A DNA stretch of 31,384 bases from JBGOUJ01 sp041477005. GTDB taxonomy: Bacteria; Acidobacteriota; Terriglobia; Bryobacterales; JACQDG01. Each line of letters begins with the position of its first letter. Positions within the stretch are counted from its first letter, which is position 1. The notes below the pieces were generated by a model. That model had not been told where the DNA came from. It did no database searches and saw only the letters and a program-made list of their open reading frames with translations. Shown here piece by piece: positions 15,333 through 23,292 of this stretch. The position numbers and the translations under genes are program-made. The stretch is from contig JBGOUJ010000014.1 of NCBI GenBank assembly GCA_041477005.1, positions 1-31,384 of the forward strand. Reading direction: 5' to 3'.

Positions 15333-15779
15333 TTACTTGACTTGCATGTCCTCGATGAACTTGACCAAGTTGGCCACCCGCAGCTCGCCGAGGCTTTTGT
15401 TGGAGCCCACGCTGTCAAAGATGGGGCCCCACACCGGCATCTCCGAAGTGCCGTGAGCCGTGACGCTGGCGCCGCCGATAATCGACTGCCGCACGCGATA
15501 CACCGGATACTTGCCGCCTTCCGCGGCCGCAAGCCGGGTCAGATCGGCCGGCATCTTCTTCAGCGCCGCTGCCGCCGGGCCGTCTCCCTTCCCTTCTTTG
15601 CCATGACAAACGGCGCAGTAGCTCGTGTACAGCTCTCGGCCGAGAACCATGTGGCTTTCACCGGTGCGAATCGGGACGACTTTGATTCTTTTCGGCGTGT
15701 CTTGCGAAAGCGCCGGACCGCCGCAGAGGACCAAGAGGCCCGCCATCGCCAATAGAGCGAATAAACTTTTGCGAACCAT
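15333..15779 (-). CDS. Exported monoheme cytochrome c
   Basis: A 148-residue periplasmic c-type cytochrome. A signal peptide (MVRKSLFALLAMAGLLVLCGGPALS) precedes a class I fold with one heme site, CAVCH at residues 55-59, and a likely axial Met114 in SEMPVWGP. The KGDGPAA segment after the heme site is typical of cytochrome c of the cbb3/diheme-related type. ATG 15779 is preferred because AGGAGGA lies just upstream; the longer open frame adds a Cys-rich stretch with no signal character. It stands alone, so its electron partner is not shown. It could serve a dehydrogenase such as the PQQ enzyme at 29271-31079, but that is speculation. Confidence 0.88.
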   Translation of the reverse strand: MVRKSLFALLAMAGLLVLCGGPALSQDTPKRIKVVPIRTGESHMVLGRELYTSYCAVCHGKEGKGDGPAAAALKKMPADLTRLAAAEGGKYPVYRVRQSIIGGASVTAHGTSEMPVWGPIFDSVGSNKSLGELRVANLVKFIEDMQVK

Positions 15780-15995
15780 AGTTTCCTCCTGCCGTGCTTC
15801 GCAGCAAGACACGTTCCACACCACAGCGACGCCGCAAGTGGCTCAGCGACTGAGCTCGCCGGGCGCCAGCGGGGCAGCCTGCCGGGGCATTTGCCCCAGG
15901 GGACACCCAGGATGCGCCGAAAATCGATATCGGAGTTTCGGGAGCTGACAGAACCTGTTTCCCCGGGAGGTAACAGATCGACACGCGGGACGAAA

Positions 15996-16013
15996 TGACC
16001 ACTTGAGTGGTCA
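15996..16013. promoter_or_regulatory. Palindromic operator candidate for the Phd/VapC module
   Basis: TGACCACT and AGTGGTCA form a perfect inverted repeat with a two-base spacer (TG), ending 21 bases before the antitoxin ATG. Antitoxins of this type usually repress their own promoter by binding such palindromes. An 8-bp perfect match in this short gap is unlikely by chance. Confidence 0.68.
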
Positions 16014-16034
16014 GATTACTGGTAGGATGGAAGC

Positions 16035-16265
16035 ATGAAGCAAGCCACGCTGCCCGTCACCGAGTTCAAAGCCAAGTGTCTGCGACTGTTGAAGGAGGTC
16101 GCGGAGAAAGGTGACACCCTGATTATCACCAAGCGCGGGCGGCCCATAGCCAAAGTGACGCCGATTGCGGCGCCGTGGAAACCCATCTGGGGCAGTTGGA
16201 AGGGCCTCGTTAAGATCAAGGGTGATCTTGTGAACTTCCACGACGACTGGGGCCCGGACGACTAA
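16035..16265 (+). CDS. Phd/YefM-family antitoxin
   Basis: Seventy-six residues with the Phd/YefM opening: LPVTEFKAKCLRLLKEVAEKGDTLIITKRGRPIAKVTP. In this fold the N-terminal half dimerises and binds the operator, and the tail (here WGSWKGLVKIKGDL and an acidic end) wraps the toxin. Its TAA is directly abutted by the toxin ATG (TAAATG), so the two are translated together. It presumably neutralises the PIN-domain nuclease downstream and represses the module through the palindrome at 15996-16013. Confidence 0.88.
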   Translation: MKQATLPVTEFKAKCLRLLKEVAEKGDTLIITKRGRPIAKVTPIAAPWKPIWGSWKGLVKIKGDLVNFHDDWGPDD

Positions 16266-16667
16266 ATGCCCGTCGTTCTCTTGGACACTCACATCTTGAT
16301 CTGGTGGCGAGCCGATCCGGGACGATTGAGCAAGGCTCAAACTGAGACGCTGAAGGAACTCGAGAAGCGCCGCCAGGCTGCGGCCATCAGCGCCGTCACC
16401 CTACGGGAGTTGGCCAAGGCCGGAGAGAGGGGCCGTTTGGAGATCGGATGTCCTTGGGACATGTGGCTTGAGGAGATTGAGGCGGATCCAGCCTTCGACA
16501 TCCTTCCGCTAACCGCCCGGATCGCCGCCCGGAGCGTCCGGCTCGGAGAAGACTTTCCCAAAGATCCCTTCGATCAAATCATCGTCGCCACGGCGCTGTG
16601 CCATGGCCTGCGCCTCTTGACCGCCGACGAGCGCATCCGGCGGTGGGGCAAAGTTCCGGTGATCTAA
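16266..16667 (+). CDS. PIN-domain toxin, VapC-like ribonuclease
   Basis: A 133-residue PIN-domain protein. The acidic metal-binding residues are all present: Asp7 (LLDTHILIWW), Glu48 (TLRELAK), Asp103 (PFDQIIVATA) and Asp121 (TADERI). VapC-type toxins cut tRNA or rRNA when freed from the antitoxin. The LLDTHILIWW opening is typical of PIN toxins that pair with Phd-type rather than AbrB-type antitoxins, which fits the upstream gene. The module appears intact. It lies next to an IS-like element. Confidence 0.9.
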   Translation: MPVVLLDTHILIWWRADPGRLSKAQTETLKELEKRRQAAAISAVTLRELAKAGERGRLEIGCPWDMWLEEIEADPAFDILPLTARIAARSVRLGEDFPKDPFDQIIVATALCHGLRLLTADERIRRWGKVPVI

Positions 16668-16760
16668 ACCAAGGTAAACCGACAGGGGTTTCGCACAGTA
16701 ACTTTATCTCCTGACAGCTCAGGCCGTTAGGGGGAAATTCGCACGGGAGCATTTTCGCAT

Positions 16761-16789
16761 TTGCTTTCCGGCGGGGCTGGGTGTATAAT
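16761..16789 (+). promoter_or_regulatory. Promoter of the IS-like element
   Basis: TTGCTT (16761-16766) and a perfect TATAAT (16784-16789) are separated by 17 bases. The -10 lies only 11 bases before the ATG of the first ORF, so transcripts would have almost no leader. Confidence 0.55.
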
Positions 16790-16800
16790 CTTACAGTTAT

Positions 16801-17166
16801 ATGAAAGAAAGTAGCCCGCGAAAGATCTCCACGCTGGCCCTGCAACAGCGGCGGCAAGGTCTGGTGCGGCTCCTGCCCCGCCTGGAGGAGACCCTGCGTG
16901 GATCTCTGATGGAGCGCCACCTGACCTGTGGAAACCCCGCCTGCAAGTGCGCCCGTGGGGAGCGTCACGGCCCCGTCTGGTACCTGAGCGTGACCCTGGG
17001 CCCCGGCCGCACGACCGGCGGGGTGGTGACCCCGGAGCAACTGGAGCGGGTGCGTGGCTGGATCGCCAACTACCAAAAGGTCAAGCAACACCTGGAGCAG
17101 ATTTCCGAGATCAACCGCGAACTGCTGCGGCGGGAGCGACAGAAGAAGAAGAAGAAGAAGAAGTAG
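16801..17166 (+). CDS. DUF6788-like accessory ORF of the IS-like element
   Basis: A 121-residue protein resembling DUF6788 proteins found beside transposases. The core is HLTCGNPACKCARGERHGPVWYL, quoted here only in part: a C-x4-C-x-C cluster (CGNPACKC) followed by GERHGP. The C-terminal third is helical and basic and ends in seven lysines encoded by an uninterrupted (AAG)7 at 17143-17163, directly before TAG. The role in transposition is unknown; nucleic acid binding through the Cys cluster and Lys tail is plausible. It lies 58 bases upstream of the transposase start, with which it shares a repeated initiation region. Confidence 0.72.
   Translation: MKESSPRKISTLALQQRRQGLVRLLPRLEETLRGSLMERHLTCGNPACKCARGERHGPVWYLSVTLGPGRTTGGVVTPEQLERVRGWIANYQKVKQHLEQISEINRELLRRERQKKKKKKK
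17143..17163 (+). repeat. (AAG)7 trinucleotide tract at the end of the accessory ORF
   Basis: Seven uninterrupted AAG codons precede TAG and encode a poly-lysine tail. Slippage would change tail length without shifting the frame. Confidence 0.9.
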
Positions 17167-17224
17167 CTTTCGCCGAGGATGGAGCCAAGCATGTGGTCGT
17201 ACCGTTGTTCTTACAGTTAATAGA

Positions 17225-18562
17225 ATGAAAGAAGACGGCCCCAGCCACTCCCTGCTTTCCTTTACCCGTTACCTGAACCAGGTCTTTCACTTTGGGGAAG
17301 CCGCCCAGCGGCTCCGGGACGCCCGCCACGGCCCCGATTTCCCTCCCGCCGCCGTCTTTGGGGCCGTCTTCTATGGGTTCGTCTTTCGTCTCTCCAGCTT
17401 TAAACAACTGGAAGCCGACCTGGCCCAGGCCGACCTACAGCGCTTCCTGGGCGTGGAACAACCCTTCCGGGATGACACCTTCCGCTATAGCCTGTGCGGC
17501 TTCGAGCTGGAGCCGCTGGAGCAGATGCTGGTGGACATCAACCGCCGGCTCAAGCGCAGCAAGGCCTTCGACCCCGGCCGCGTGCAGGGTCGTATCGTGG
17601 CCGCCCTGGATGGCATCGAGGTCCTGTCCAGCTACAGCCGCTGCTGTGACTCTTGCCTGCAGCGTCGCGTCACCTCTCGCGACGCCGAAGGCCAGCCGGT
17701 GGAACGCCTCCAGTACTACCACCGCGCCGTGGCTTGTCAGATCGTCAACGCCCCGGTCAAGTCCATCCTGGCGGTGGAATGGCTGCAGCCCGGGGAAGGC
17801 GAGGACACGGCGGCCTTACGATTGCTGCGTCGCCTGCCCCAGCTCTACGGCAGCCGCTTCTTCGACATCCTGCTGTTAGATTCCCTCTACCCCCAAGCTC
17901 CGGTGCTGAAACTGGCCCAACAGATCGGCTGGGATCTAGTCATTACGCTGAAGCAAGAAAACCGCGATCTGTACCAATCGGCCATGCGCTTGTTTGACAG
18001 CCGGCCTCCCGAGGAGGAGTTCACCGAACAACTGCCCGGCAAAAGCTATCAGGTGCGCCTTTGGGAGACCCACGGGCTGCCTTTTACCGACGACTATCCG
18101 CAACCGGTGCGGGTCCTATGGTCCCAGGAGAAGCTCACCCAAAATCACTACCGGCAAAAGCAACTGCGACCGGAAACCACCCACCAGAAATGGGTGTGGA
18201 TAACCACCTTGGACGCCAAAGTCTTCCGCGCCCCGGTGGTGCGCCGACTCGGGCATGACCGCTGGAAGCAGGAAAACAACGGCTGGAACGATCTGACGCA
18301 GAATTGGGCCCTCAAACATGGCTTTGTGCATGCCTGTAAGCACCGCCCGCGACAGCCAGCGCCGGATGGCACCGCGCAGCCGGTCCCCAATCGCGGCTTG
18401 GCCGCCGTCACCCTGATTCGCTGCTTGGCTTTTGTGCTCTGTGCGGCCTTCACGCTGCGGCATTCCAAACTCGTGCGGCGTTATCATCTGAGCCTGCGGG
18501 AAGTGGCTCGCCAACTGTACCGTTCTCTGTGGCAGCAGCCCCCCATTCGCGCGCCCGCTTGA
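17225..18562 (+). CDS. DDE transposase
   Basis: A transposase of about 445 residues from ATG 17225. The likely catalytic acids are Asp in AALDGIEVLSS, Asp in ILLLDSLYP and Glu in RWKQENNGWNDL, the last resembling the Y/W-x2-E-N-x-G/F context of IS4-related DDE enzymes. The C-terminal half has basic helices (QNWALKHGFVHACKH). An open frame in phase reaches back to 17054, but that extension overlaps the accessory ORF and translates the AAG tract as poly-arginine, so it is discounted. The start region repeats that of the accessory ORF. The exact IS family was not determined. Confidence 0.82.
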   Translation: MKEDGPSHSLLSFTRYLNQVFHFGEAAQRLRDARHGPDFPPAAVFGAVFYGFVFRLSSFKQLEADLAQADLQRFLGVEQPFRDDTFRYSLCGFELEPLEQMLVDINRRLKRSKAFDPGRVQGRIVAALDGIEVLSSYSRCCDSCLQRRVTSRDAEGQPVERLQYYHRAVACQIVNAPVKSILAVEWLQPGEGEDTAALRLLRRLPQLYGSRFFDILLLDSLYPQAPVLKLAQQIGWDLVITLKQENRDLYQSAMRLFDSRPPEEEFTEQLPGKSYQVRLWETHGLPFTDDYPQPVRVLWSQEKLTQNHYRQKQLRPETTHQKWVWITTLDAKVFRAPVVRRLGHDRWKQENNGWNDLTQNWALKHGFVHACKHRPRQPAPDGTAQPVPNRGLAAVTLIRCLAFVLCAAFTLRHSKLVRRYHLSLREVARQLYRSLWQQPPIRAPA

Positions 18563-18800
18563 TCTCCCCGCTGGAACCAAACCCTCTCTCTGTTTGCGCC
18601 CGCCGGGGGGTGTTTCCCGCCCGTGTTCTCTGGCGGGTCTGCTCCGGTGTCTGACCTCCGATTCGAAGCCGGTTTCTAGTCCCCAAGCAGCCCCGCGAAT
18701 CTCCTCCGGCAAGAGCCAGACGCCAACCTCTTCATTTCTACGCACCTAATGGAGTCTCGGAGTGCCTTGTGCGAAGTTCCTGGTCACCGGCCCCAGGGCC
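18563..18800. other. Gene-free stretch right of the transposase
   Basis: No convincing reading frame is seen. The right end of the IS-like element should lie here. The sequence is C/T-rich near 18565-18600 and G/C-rich afterwards, and no clear terminal repeat or terminator was found. Confidence 0.5.
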
Positions 18801-18830
18801 TTGACTCCCGGGTCCCGCGGAACCTAAACT
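18801..18830 (+). promoter_or_regulatory. Promoter candidate for the YVTN propeller gene
   Basis: TTGACT (18801-18806) and TAAACT (18825-18830) are separated by 18 bases, 33 bases before the ATG at 18863. Both are good sigma-70 matches. Confidence 0.45.
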
Positions 18831-18862
18831 CAAGCACAGCGTTCAGGAGCGCTTGACCTCAT

Positions 18863-19879
18863 ATGAGCTGGATCACCAGGAAAGAACGTTTCGTCCGTCT
18901 GAAGCATTTGCGGCTTCTGCTGGCGCTGCCCCTGGCGGCGAGCACGGTCCGCATCTACGTGACGAACAGCGCCGGGGACAACATCCACGTTATCGACCCC
19001 GCAACCAACAAGGTCGAGAGCGAGTTGAGAGTCTCCGACGCTCCTCATGGAATCGCCTTCTCTCCCGACCGAAGCCGCATCTACGTCAGCAGTGAAGCCG
19101 ATGACGTGCTGGACGTGGTGGATCGAAAGACCTCCCAGATCATCCGCCGGGTTCCCCTGAGCGGCCGGCCGAATAACGTGGCGATCACCCGGGATGGGCG
19201 GCGGCTCTATGTCTGTATACGCAGCGGGTCCTGGCTGGATATCGTGGACACAACCTCCCTGGAAAAGGTCAAGAGCGTCCCGGTTGGAAACGGGCCGCAC
19301 AACGTCTACTTGACGCCGGACGGCAAGCATATCGTCGCCGGGGCGATCTCCGGGAAGAGTTTGACGTTCGTGGATGTCAGCACCGAGCAACCGGTCTTCC
19401 AGGTGCCGTTCGAGGCCGCGGTGCGCCCCGTCGCGATCGAGGCCGGCCCCGACGGCGCAACCCGCCGGCTGTTCGTGCAGCTTTCCGATCTTCACGGGTT
19501 CGTGGTTGTGGATTTTGCGTCGCGCAAGGTCGTGGACAAAATTCAGCTTCCTGCGGCGCCGTCCGGGGCGAAGCCGCAGATTCCCGGGACCCCCTCCCAC
19601 GGCATCGGCGTCGCCCCGGACGGCAAGACCCTTTGGGTAAACAGCGCGCTGAACAGCGCCGTTTACGTCTACTCGCTCCCGGACCTGAAGCTCTTGGGAT
19701 CGGTCGCCGTCGGATTCGTGCCGGATTGGCTCACCTTCACACCGGACAGCAAGCGGGTGTACGTTTCGAACGCCGGGTCAAACTCGGTGTCGGCGGTCGA
19801 TGTGCAATCCAGGAGGGAGTTGGGCCGCATCCCGGTGGGGCAAGTGCCGAAGCGGCTCACCTCCGTGACCCTGCCCTGA
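18863..19879 (+). CDS. YVTN-family beta-propeller protein, exported
   Basis: A 338-residue protein built of repeated blades of the YVTN type: RIYVTNSAGDNIHVIDPATNKV at the start (shown in part), RIYVSSEADDVLDVVD, RLYVCIRSGSWLDIVD, and VYVSNAGSNSVSAVDV near the end, about seven in all, each followed by a PHGIAFSPD-like turn. A basic head and hydrophobic segment (LRLLLALPLAAS, about 17-28) suggest export. Such proteins are often predicted surface or periplasmic scaffolds or carry degenerate enzymatic roles; no catalytic site is evident. The gene converges with a cytochrome gene, five bases separating their stop codons. Confidence 0.85.
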   Translation: MSWITRKERFVRLKHLRLLLALPLAASTVRIYVTNSAGDNIHVIDPATNKVESELRVSDAPHGIAFSPDRSRIYVSSEADDVLDVVDRKTSQIIRRVPLSGRPNNVAITRDGRRLYVCIRSGSWLDIVDTTSLEKVKSVPVGNGPHNVYLTPDGKHIVAGAISGKSLTFVDVSTEQPVFQVPFEAAVRPVAIEAGPDGATRRLFVQLSDLHGFVVVDFASRKVVDKIQLPAAPSGAKPQIPGTPSHGIGVAPDGKTLWVNSALNSAVYVYSLPDLKLLGSVAVGFVPDWLTFTPDSKRVYVSNAGSNSVSAVDVQSRRELGRIPVGQVPKRLTSVTLP

Positions 19880-19884
19880 GGCCG

Positions 19885-20304
19885 TTACCGGGAAGCGCCG
19901 CCGGCCCCGCGCACCCACTCGGCCAGCGTCTGCCAGTCAGGGTCGTCCTGGGATTTCCAATGTTTGCCTCCCGAGTGGAAGGGGTCGCCGCCTGCCTCGG
20001 GAGCCAGCGGGTGGATGAGAATCCGGCTCTTGAGCGGCTCGCCGGGAGTAACGAGCAGCGAGACCGTCTCAAAGTTGCGGCGAGATTCCTCCTCGGTGAA
20101 GGTAGTCCGCCCAGGCGCCAGACGCACGAGAAAGCGGACGTTGTTGGCCGAATGGCACTTGTAGCAGGGAACCAGCCCCGAACGTTTCTTAAGGAAGAGG
20201 GGCTCCACGCGGGTCCGGTAAACTTGAAAATCAAGCGGCTGCGCCGCCTTGAGCGGGGGGGGCGCTTGCAGGGCCGCGGCCACTGCCAGAATAGCCAGCA
20301 CCAT
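19885..20304 (-). CDS. Small exported cytochrome c-like protein
   Basis: A reverse-strand gene of 139 residues. ATG 20304 gives a clean signal segment (MVLAILAVAAALQA). One heme-type motif is present, CYKCHS, preceded by FLKKRSGLVPCYKCH and followed by LAPG and GGKHW segments that resemble the planctomycete/acidobacterial heme-binding domains in which the upstream part reads VEPLF. The C-terminus, DWQTLAEWVRGA, matches the closing helix of such domains. The open frame extends 46 residues upstream with four more cysteines including a second CKVCH, but lacks signal character there and is not favoured. It converges with the YVTN gene; a joint function is possible. Confidence 0.72.
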   Translation of the reverse strand: MVLAILAVAAALQAPPPLKAAQPLDFQVYRTRVEPLFLKKRSGLVPCYKCHSANNVRFLVRLAPGRTTFTEEESRRNFETVSLLVTPGEPLKSRILIHPLAPEAGGDPFHSGGKHWKSQDDPDWQTLAEWVRGAGGASR

Positions 20305-20389
20305 AAACACCGGGTCCTTTCCCGTCGTTATTGGATCGAGGTCTCCAGCGACTCTCGACGGTAACACACACCAGGAGGGATGGCAAACC

Positions 20390-20413
20390 TTGCACCATTT
20401 CTTGCACCATTCG
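20390..20413. repeat. 12-bp tandem duplication upstream of the cytochrome gene
   Basis: TTGCACCATTTC is followed directly by TTGCACCATTCG. The repeat lies between the cytochrome start and the kinase promoter; its role is unknown. Confidence 0.6.
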
Positions 20414-20541
20414 GAGTCCCTGGAGCGGCTCCACCAGCTCAAAAACGGAGATTGCGTGCGAAAAAGCGGGCGGGTTATCCTCCGTCCGGTACCGATGCAA
20501 GCTCGGCCCTATCGTCCTTGCCACGGTTGTTTTTCAAAACA

Positions 20542-20570
20542 TTGACTTACCCACCAGGACGGCCTAAGAT
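20542..20570 (+). promoter_or_regulatory. Promoter of the first kinase-TolB gene
   Basis: TTGACT (20542-20547) and TAAGAT (20565-20570) are separated by 17 bases and lie 26 bases before the ATG at 20597. The segment from TAAGAT to the start codon recurs at 24395-24431 in the kinase scar, supporting its importance. Confidence 0.65.
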
Positions 20571-20596
20571 GGGCGGCCAAGGGCGGCCCCTTCCTG

Positions 20597-23248
20597 ATGA
20601 TCGGCCAGACGCTCGACCACTACCGCATTGAATCGAAGCTCGGCGAAGGCGGCATGGGTGTGGTCTACAAGGCTCGCGACACGCACCTCGACCGCCAAGT
20701 GGCGATCAAGGTCCTGCCGCCGGACAAAGTCGCCGATCCTGCCCGCAAGCAGCGCTTCGCGCAGGAGGCCAGGGCGGCCAGCGCTTTGAACCACCCCAAC
20801 ATCGTCACCATCCACGACATCCGCTCCGACCAGGGGAAGGACTTCATCGTGATGGAATACATCGCGGGGAAGACTCTGGAGAAGCGGGTGCTGGGTGCCG
20901 GGGGTTGGGGGCTGCGGGAAGTCTTACGGTGCGCGATTCAGATTGCGGAGGCGCTGGCGGCGGCCCACAAGGCCGGCATCCTGCATCGGGACCTGAAGCC
21001 TACGAACATCATGCTTACGGACGAGGGCCGCATCAAGGTTCTGGATTTCGGCCTGGCCAAGCTACTCGAGCCGTCGGATTCCTCGGAAGAGGACGTTACC
21101 CTCGCCGCCCGGCCGCCGACCCAGGAGGGGACAGTGCTGGGCACCGCCGCCTACATGTCGCCCGAGCAGGCGGAGGGGCGTAAGCTCGACGGGCGCTCCG
21201 ATATCTTCAGCTTCGGGTCGGTCCTCTACGAGATCGTGACCGGACGGAAGCCGTTTACCGGCGATTCGCGCCTCTCGGTGATGTCGAAGATTCTGAACGA
21301 GGACCCACGGCCGCCGAGCGAACTGGCCGCGTCGATTCCTGCGGATCTTGCGAAGATTATCGCGCGCTGCTTGCGCAAGGATCCGGCCCGTCGCTTCCAG
21401 AACATGGCGGATGTGAAGGTGGCGCTGGAGGACGTGGAGGAGGAGTCGGCTTCGGGCCAGCAGGCTATCGCGGCTCGCGCTCTCTCACGGTGGCGATGGG
21501 CCTGGGCCGCGCTGCTGCCGGTGTTGGCGGGGGTAGGTTACTTCGGGTGGCAGACACGGCGCCCACCGCAGACCGCGGAACCGCTCCGGGCCGTCGCCCT
21601 GACCACGTTTCCCGGCGGGGTAGGCTACCCCTCATTTTCCCCCGACGGCAATCACGTGGCGTTCGCGTGGAATGGCCCGAAGCGGGACAATGCCGACATC
21701 TACGTACAACAGATCGGCGCCGGCTCTCCTTTGCGGCTGACCACCGACCCGCGCAGCGACGTGAACCCGGTCTGGTCACCAGATGGTCGTTGGATCGCGT
21801 TTCTCCGGGGTCAATCGCAAGCCGGCAAGAGCGAGTTGCGGCTAATCCCCCCTCTGGGCGGGCCGGAGCGCAATCTGGCCGAGATCTGGGTGCGCCAGAC
21901 GTACGTTGTGCCGCCGTACCTTGCCTGGTGTCCGGACAGCAACTGTCTGATTGTCACGGATTCCCCGGGCGAAGGAAAGCCGGATGCCCTGTTCGTGATC
22001 TCCCTCGAGACTGGGGAGAAAAGGCAGTTGACCGATCCGCAGCCTCTACTCGGCGATAGCAACCCGGCCGTCTCTCCCGACGGCCGTTCGCTGGTCTTCC
22101 GCCGCAACGTTGCCGACACCGCCGGTGAGCTTTGGTGGCTGCCGCTGGGAACGGGCCTGACCGGCGGCGGCGAGCCCAGGCGCCTCACCCCGGCCACGCT
22201 GGATGGCAGGCACCCGACGTGGATGCCCGATGGCAAGGAGATTCTCTTTTCCGCGAGGGGAAGCCTGTGGAGGCTGGCCGTCGTGGGCGAAAAACCACGC
22301 GAAAGTCCGCCGGCGCGACTCCCCTTCGTGGGCGAGGATGGGTCGATGCCGGTGGTCTCGCGCCCCCAGCCCGGCCGGCCGTCCCGGCTGGTCTATGTTC
22401 GCAGCTTCAGAGACACGAATATCTGGCGGGTCGAGACCTCCGCACCCGGTGCGCCAGCCTCGTCTCCACCGGTTGCCGCCATCTCCTCCACGCGAACGGA
22501 GTACGACGCCCAGTTTTCCCCCGACGGCCGCCGGGTCGCTTTCGGGTCGAATCGCTCGGGGGAACTTGAGGTCTGGCTGGCCGATCCCGACGGCTCCAAC
22601 CCCGTACAGCTCACCTCCATGGGTGCTCGAGACTCGGGCACCCCCGCCTGGTCTCCCGACGGCCAGAGGATTGCGTTCGATTCCAATCTCGAAGGCCAAG
22701 TGGAGATCTATGTGATCTCCGCTTCGGGCGGCAAGCCTCGTCGCCTCACTTCTCCGCCGGCCAATGGCCTCGTCCCTAGCTTCTCGCGGGACGGCAGGTG
22801 GATCTACTTCGGCTCGAACCGAACCGGAGAGTATCAGATTTGGAAGGTCCCAGCGTCTGGAGGAGAAGCCGTCCAGGTCACGCACAACGTCGGGTTCGTG
22901 GCCTTCGAGTCGCCGGATGGCGCCTACGTCTACTACACGCAGACTCCGAGCGCGCCGAGTGCCCTGTGGCGCATCGCGACCTCCGGCGGCCAGGCCGTCA
23001 AGCTGCTGGAGGGAGTCGTTCAACGAGCCTTCGCGGTGATCGAAAGAGGCATCTACTATATCGACAGGCCCGCGGACGAAGCCCGACTTCAATTCTTCGA
23101 CTTCGCCACCGGCCGGTCCGCGACCGTGGCTCGTAACCTCGGTCGGGTGTCGTTCGGCCTGTCCGCCTCTCCCGACGGCCGCACGATTCTCTATTCCCGC
23201 GTGGACTCCCGCGTCGACGACCTGATGCTGGTGGAAAACTTCCGGTGA
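20597..23248 (+). CDS. Membrane Ser/Thr protein kinase with TolB/WD40-like propeller
   Basis: An 883-residue Hanks-type kinase. The N-terminal domain is complete: glycine loop GEGGMGVVY (16-24), Lys38 in VAIK, HRDLKPTN (130-137), DFG (150-152) and MSPEQ in the activation segment. A single hydrophobic segment at about 300-318 (WAWAALLPVLAGVGYFGW) follows, then a long TolB-like beta-propeller with repeated FSPDG and WSPDG turns (about residues 345 to 875), predicted periplasmic. The protein ends LMLVENFR. It probably senses something outside and phosphorylates cytoplasmic proteins. It has its own promoter and is followed by a higBA module. Remnants of close relatives lie at 23908-24075 and 24394-24488, and a second intact member at 26114-28798. 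Confidence 0.93.
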   Translation: MIGQTLDHYRIESKLGEGGMGVVYKARDTHLDRQVAIKVLPPDKVADPARKQRFAQEARAASALNHPNIVTIHDIRSDQGKDFIVMEYIAGKTLEKRVLGAGGWGLREVLRCAIQIAEALAAAHKAGILHRDLKPTNIMLTDEGRIKVLDFGLAKLLEPSDSSEEDVTLAARPPTQEGTVLGTAAYMSPEQAEGRKLDGRSDIFSFGSVLYEIVTGRKPFTGDSRLSVMSKILNEDPRPPSELAASIPADLAKIIARCLRKDPARRFQNMADVKVALEDVEEESASGQQAIAARALSRWRWAWAALLPVLAGVGYFGWQTRRPPQTAEPLRAVALTTFPGGVGYPSFSPDGNHVAFAWNGPKRDNADIYVQQIGAGSPLRLTTDPRSDVNPVWSPDGRWIAFLRGQSQAGKSELRLIPPLGGPERNLAEIWVRQTYVVPPYLAWCPDSNCLIVTDSPGEGKPDALFVISLETGEKRQLTDPQPLLGDSNPAVSPDGRSLVFRRNVADTAGELWWLPLGTGLTGGGEPRRLTPATLDGRHPTWMPDGKEILFSARGSLWRLAVVGEKPRESPPARLPFVGEDGSMPVVSRPQPGRPSRLVYVRSFRDTNIWRVETSAPGAPASSPPVAAISSTRTEYDAQFSPDGRRVAFGSNRSGELEVWLADPDGSNPVQLTSMGARDSGTPAWSPDGQRIAFDSNLEGQVEIYVISASGGKPRRLTSPPANGLVPSFSRDGRWIYFGSNRTGEYQIWKVPASGGEAVQVTHNVGFVAFESPDGAYVYYTQTPSAPSALWRIATSGGQAVKLLEGVVQRAFAVIERGIYYIDRPADEARLQFFDFATGRSATVARNLGRVSFGLSASPDGRTILYSRVDSRVDDLMLVENFR

Positions 23249-23249
23249 G

Positions 23250-23272
23250 GGTTTAACGTTTGACGTTAAACC
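23250..23272. promoter_or_regulatory. Perfect inverted repeat upstream of higBA
   Basis: GGTTTAACG (23250-23258) and CGTTAAACC (23264-23272) form a perfect 9-bp inverted repeat around TTTGA, one base after the kinase stop and 20 bases before the toxin start. It lacks a T-tract, so it is better read as a HigA-type operator (TTTAACG..CGTTAAA) than as a kinase terminator, though it could act as both. Confidence 0.65.
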
Positions 23273-23292
23273 ATTGCCGTGATCCTGGCACG

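Larger units (their letters stand above)
16761..18562 (+). mobile_element. IS-like element: DUF6788-type ORF plus DDE transposase
   Basis: The core runs from the promoter at 16761 to the transposase stop at 18562. The first ORF is a small Cys-motif protein and the second a DDE transposase, a pairing known for some insertion sequences. The terminal inverted repeats and any target-site duplication could not be fixed by eye; the element may extend from about 16670 on the left into the gene-free 18563-18800 on the right. Both ORFs look intact, so it may be active. Confidence 0.7.

Noticed and set aside
17143..17166. Programmed frameshift at the (AAG)7 tract fusing the accessory ORF to the transposase
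   Set aside because: AAG repeats are not a canonical slippery sequence, the needed shift would be +1, and the transposase has its own ATG with a conserved start region.
16733..18704. GGAAATTCGC (16733) and GCGAATCTCC (18695) as terminal inverted repeats of the IS-like element
   Set aside because: A 9-of-10 match is about what chance gives when two flanks of this size are compared, and no target-site duplication flanks it.
20305..20442. N-terminal extension of the small cytochrome with a second CKVCH heme-like motif
   Set aside because: The extension lacks a signal peptide and would place the hydrophobic leader in the middle of the protein; ATG 20304 fits export much better.
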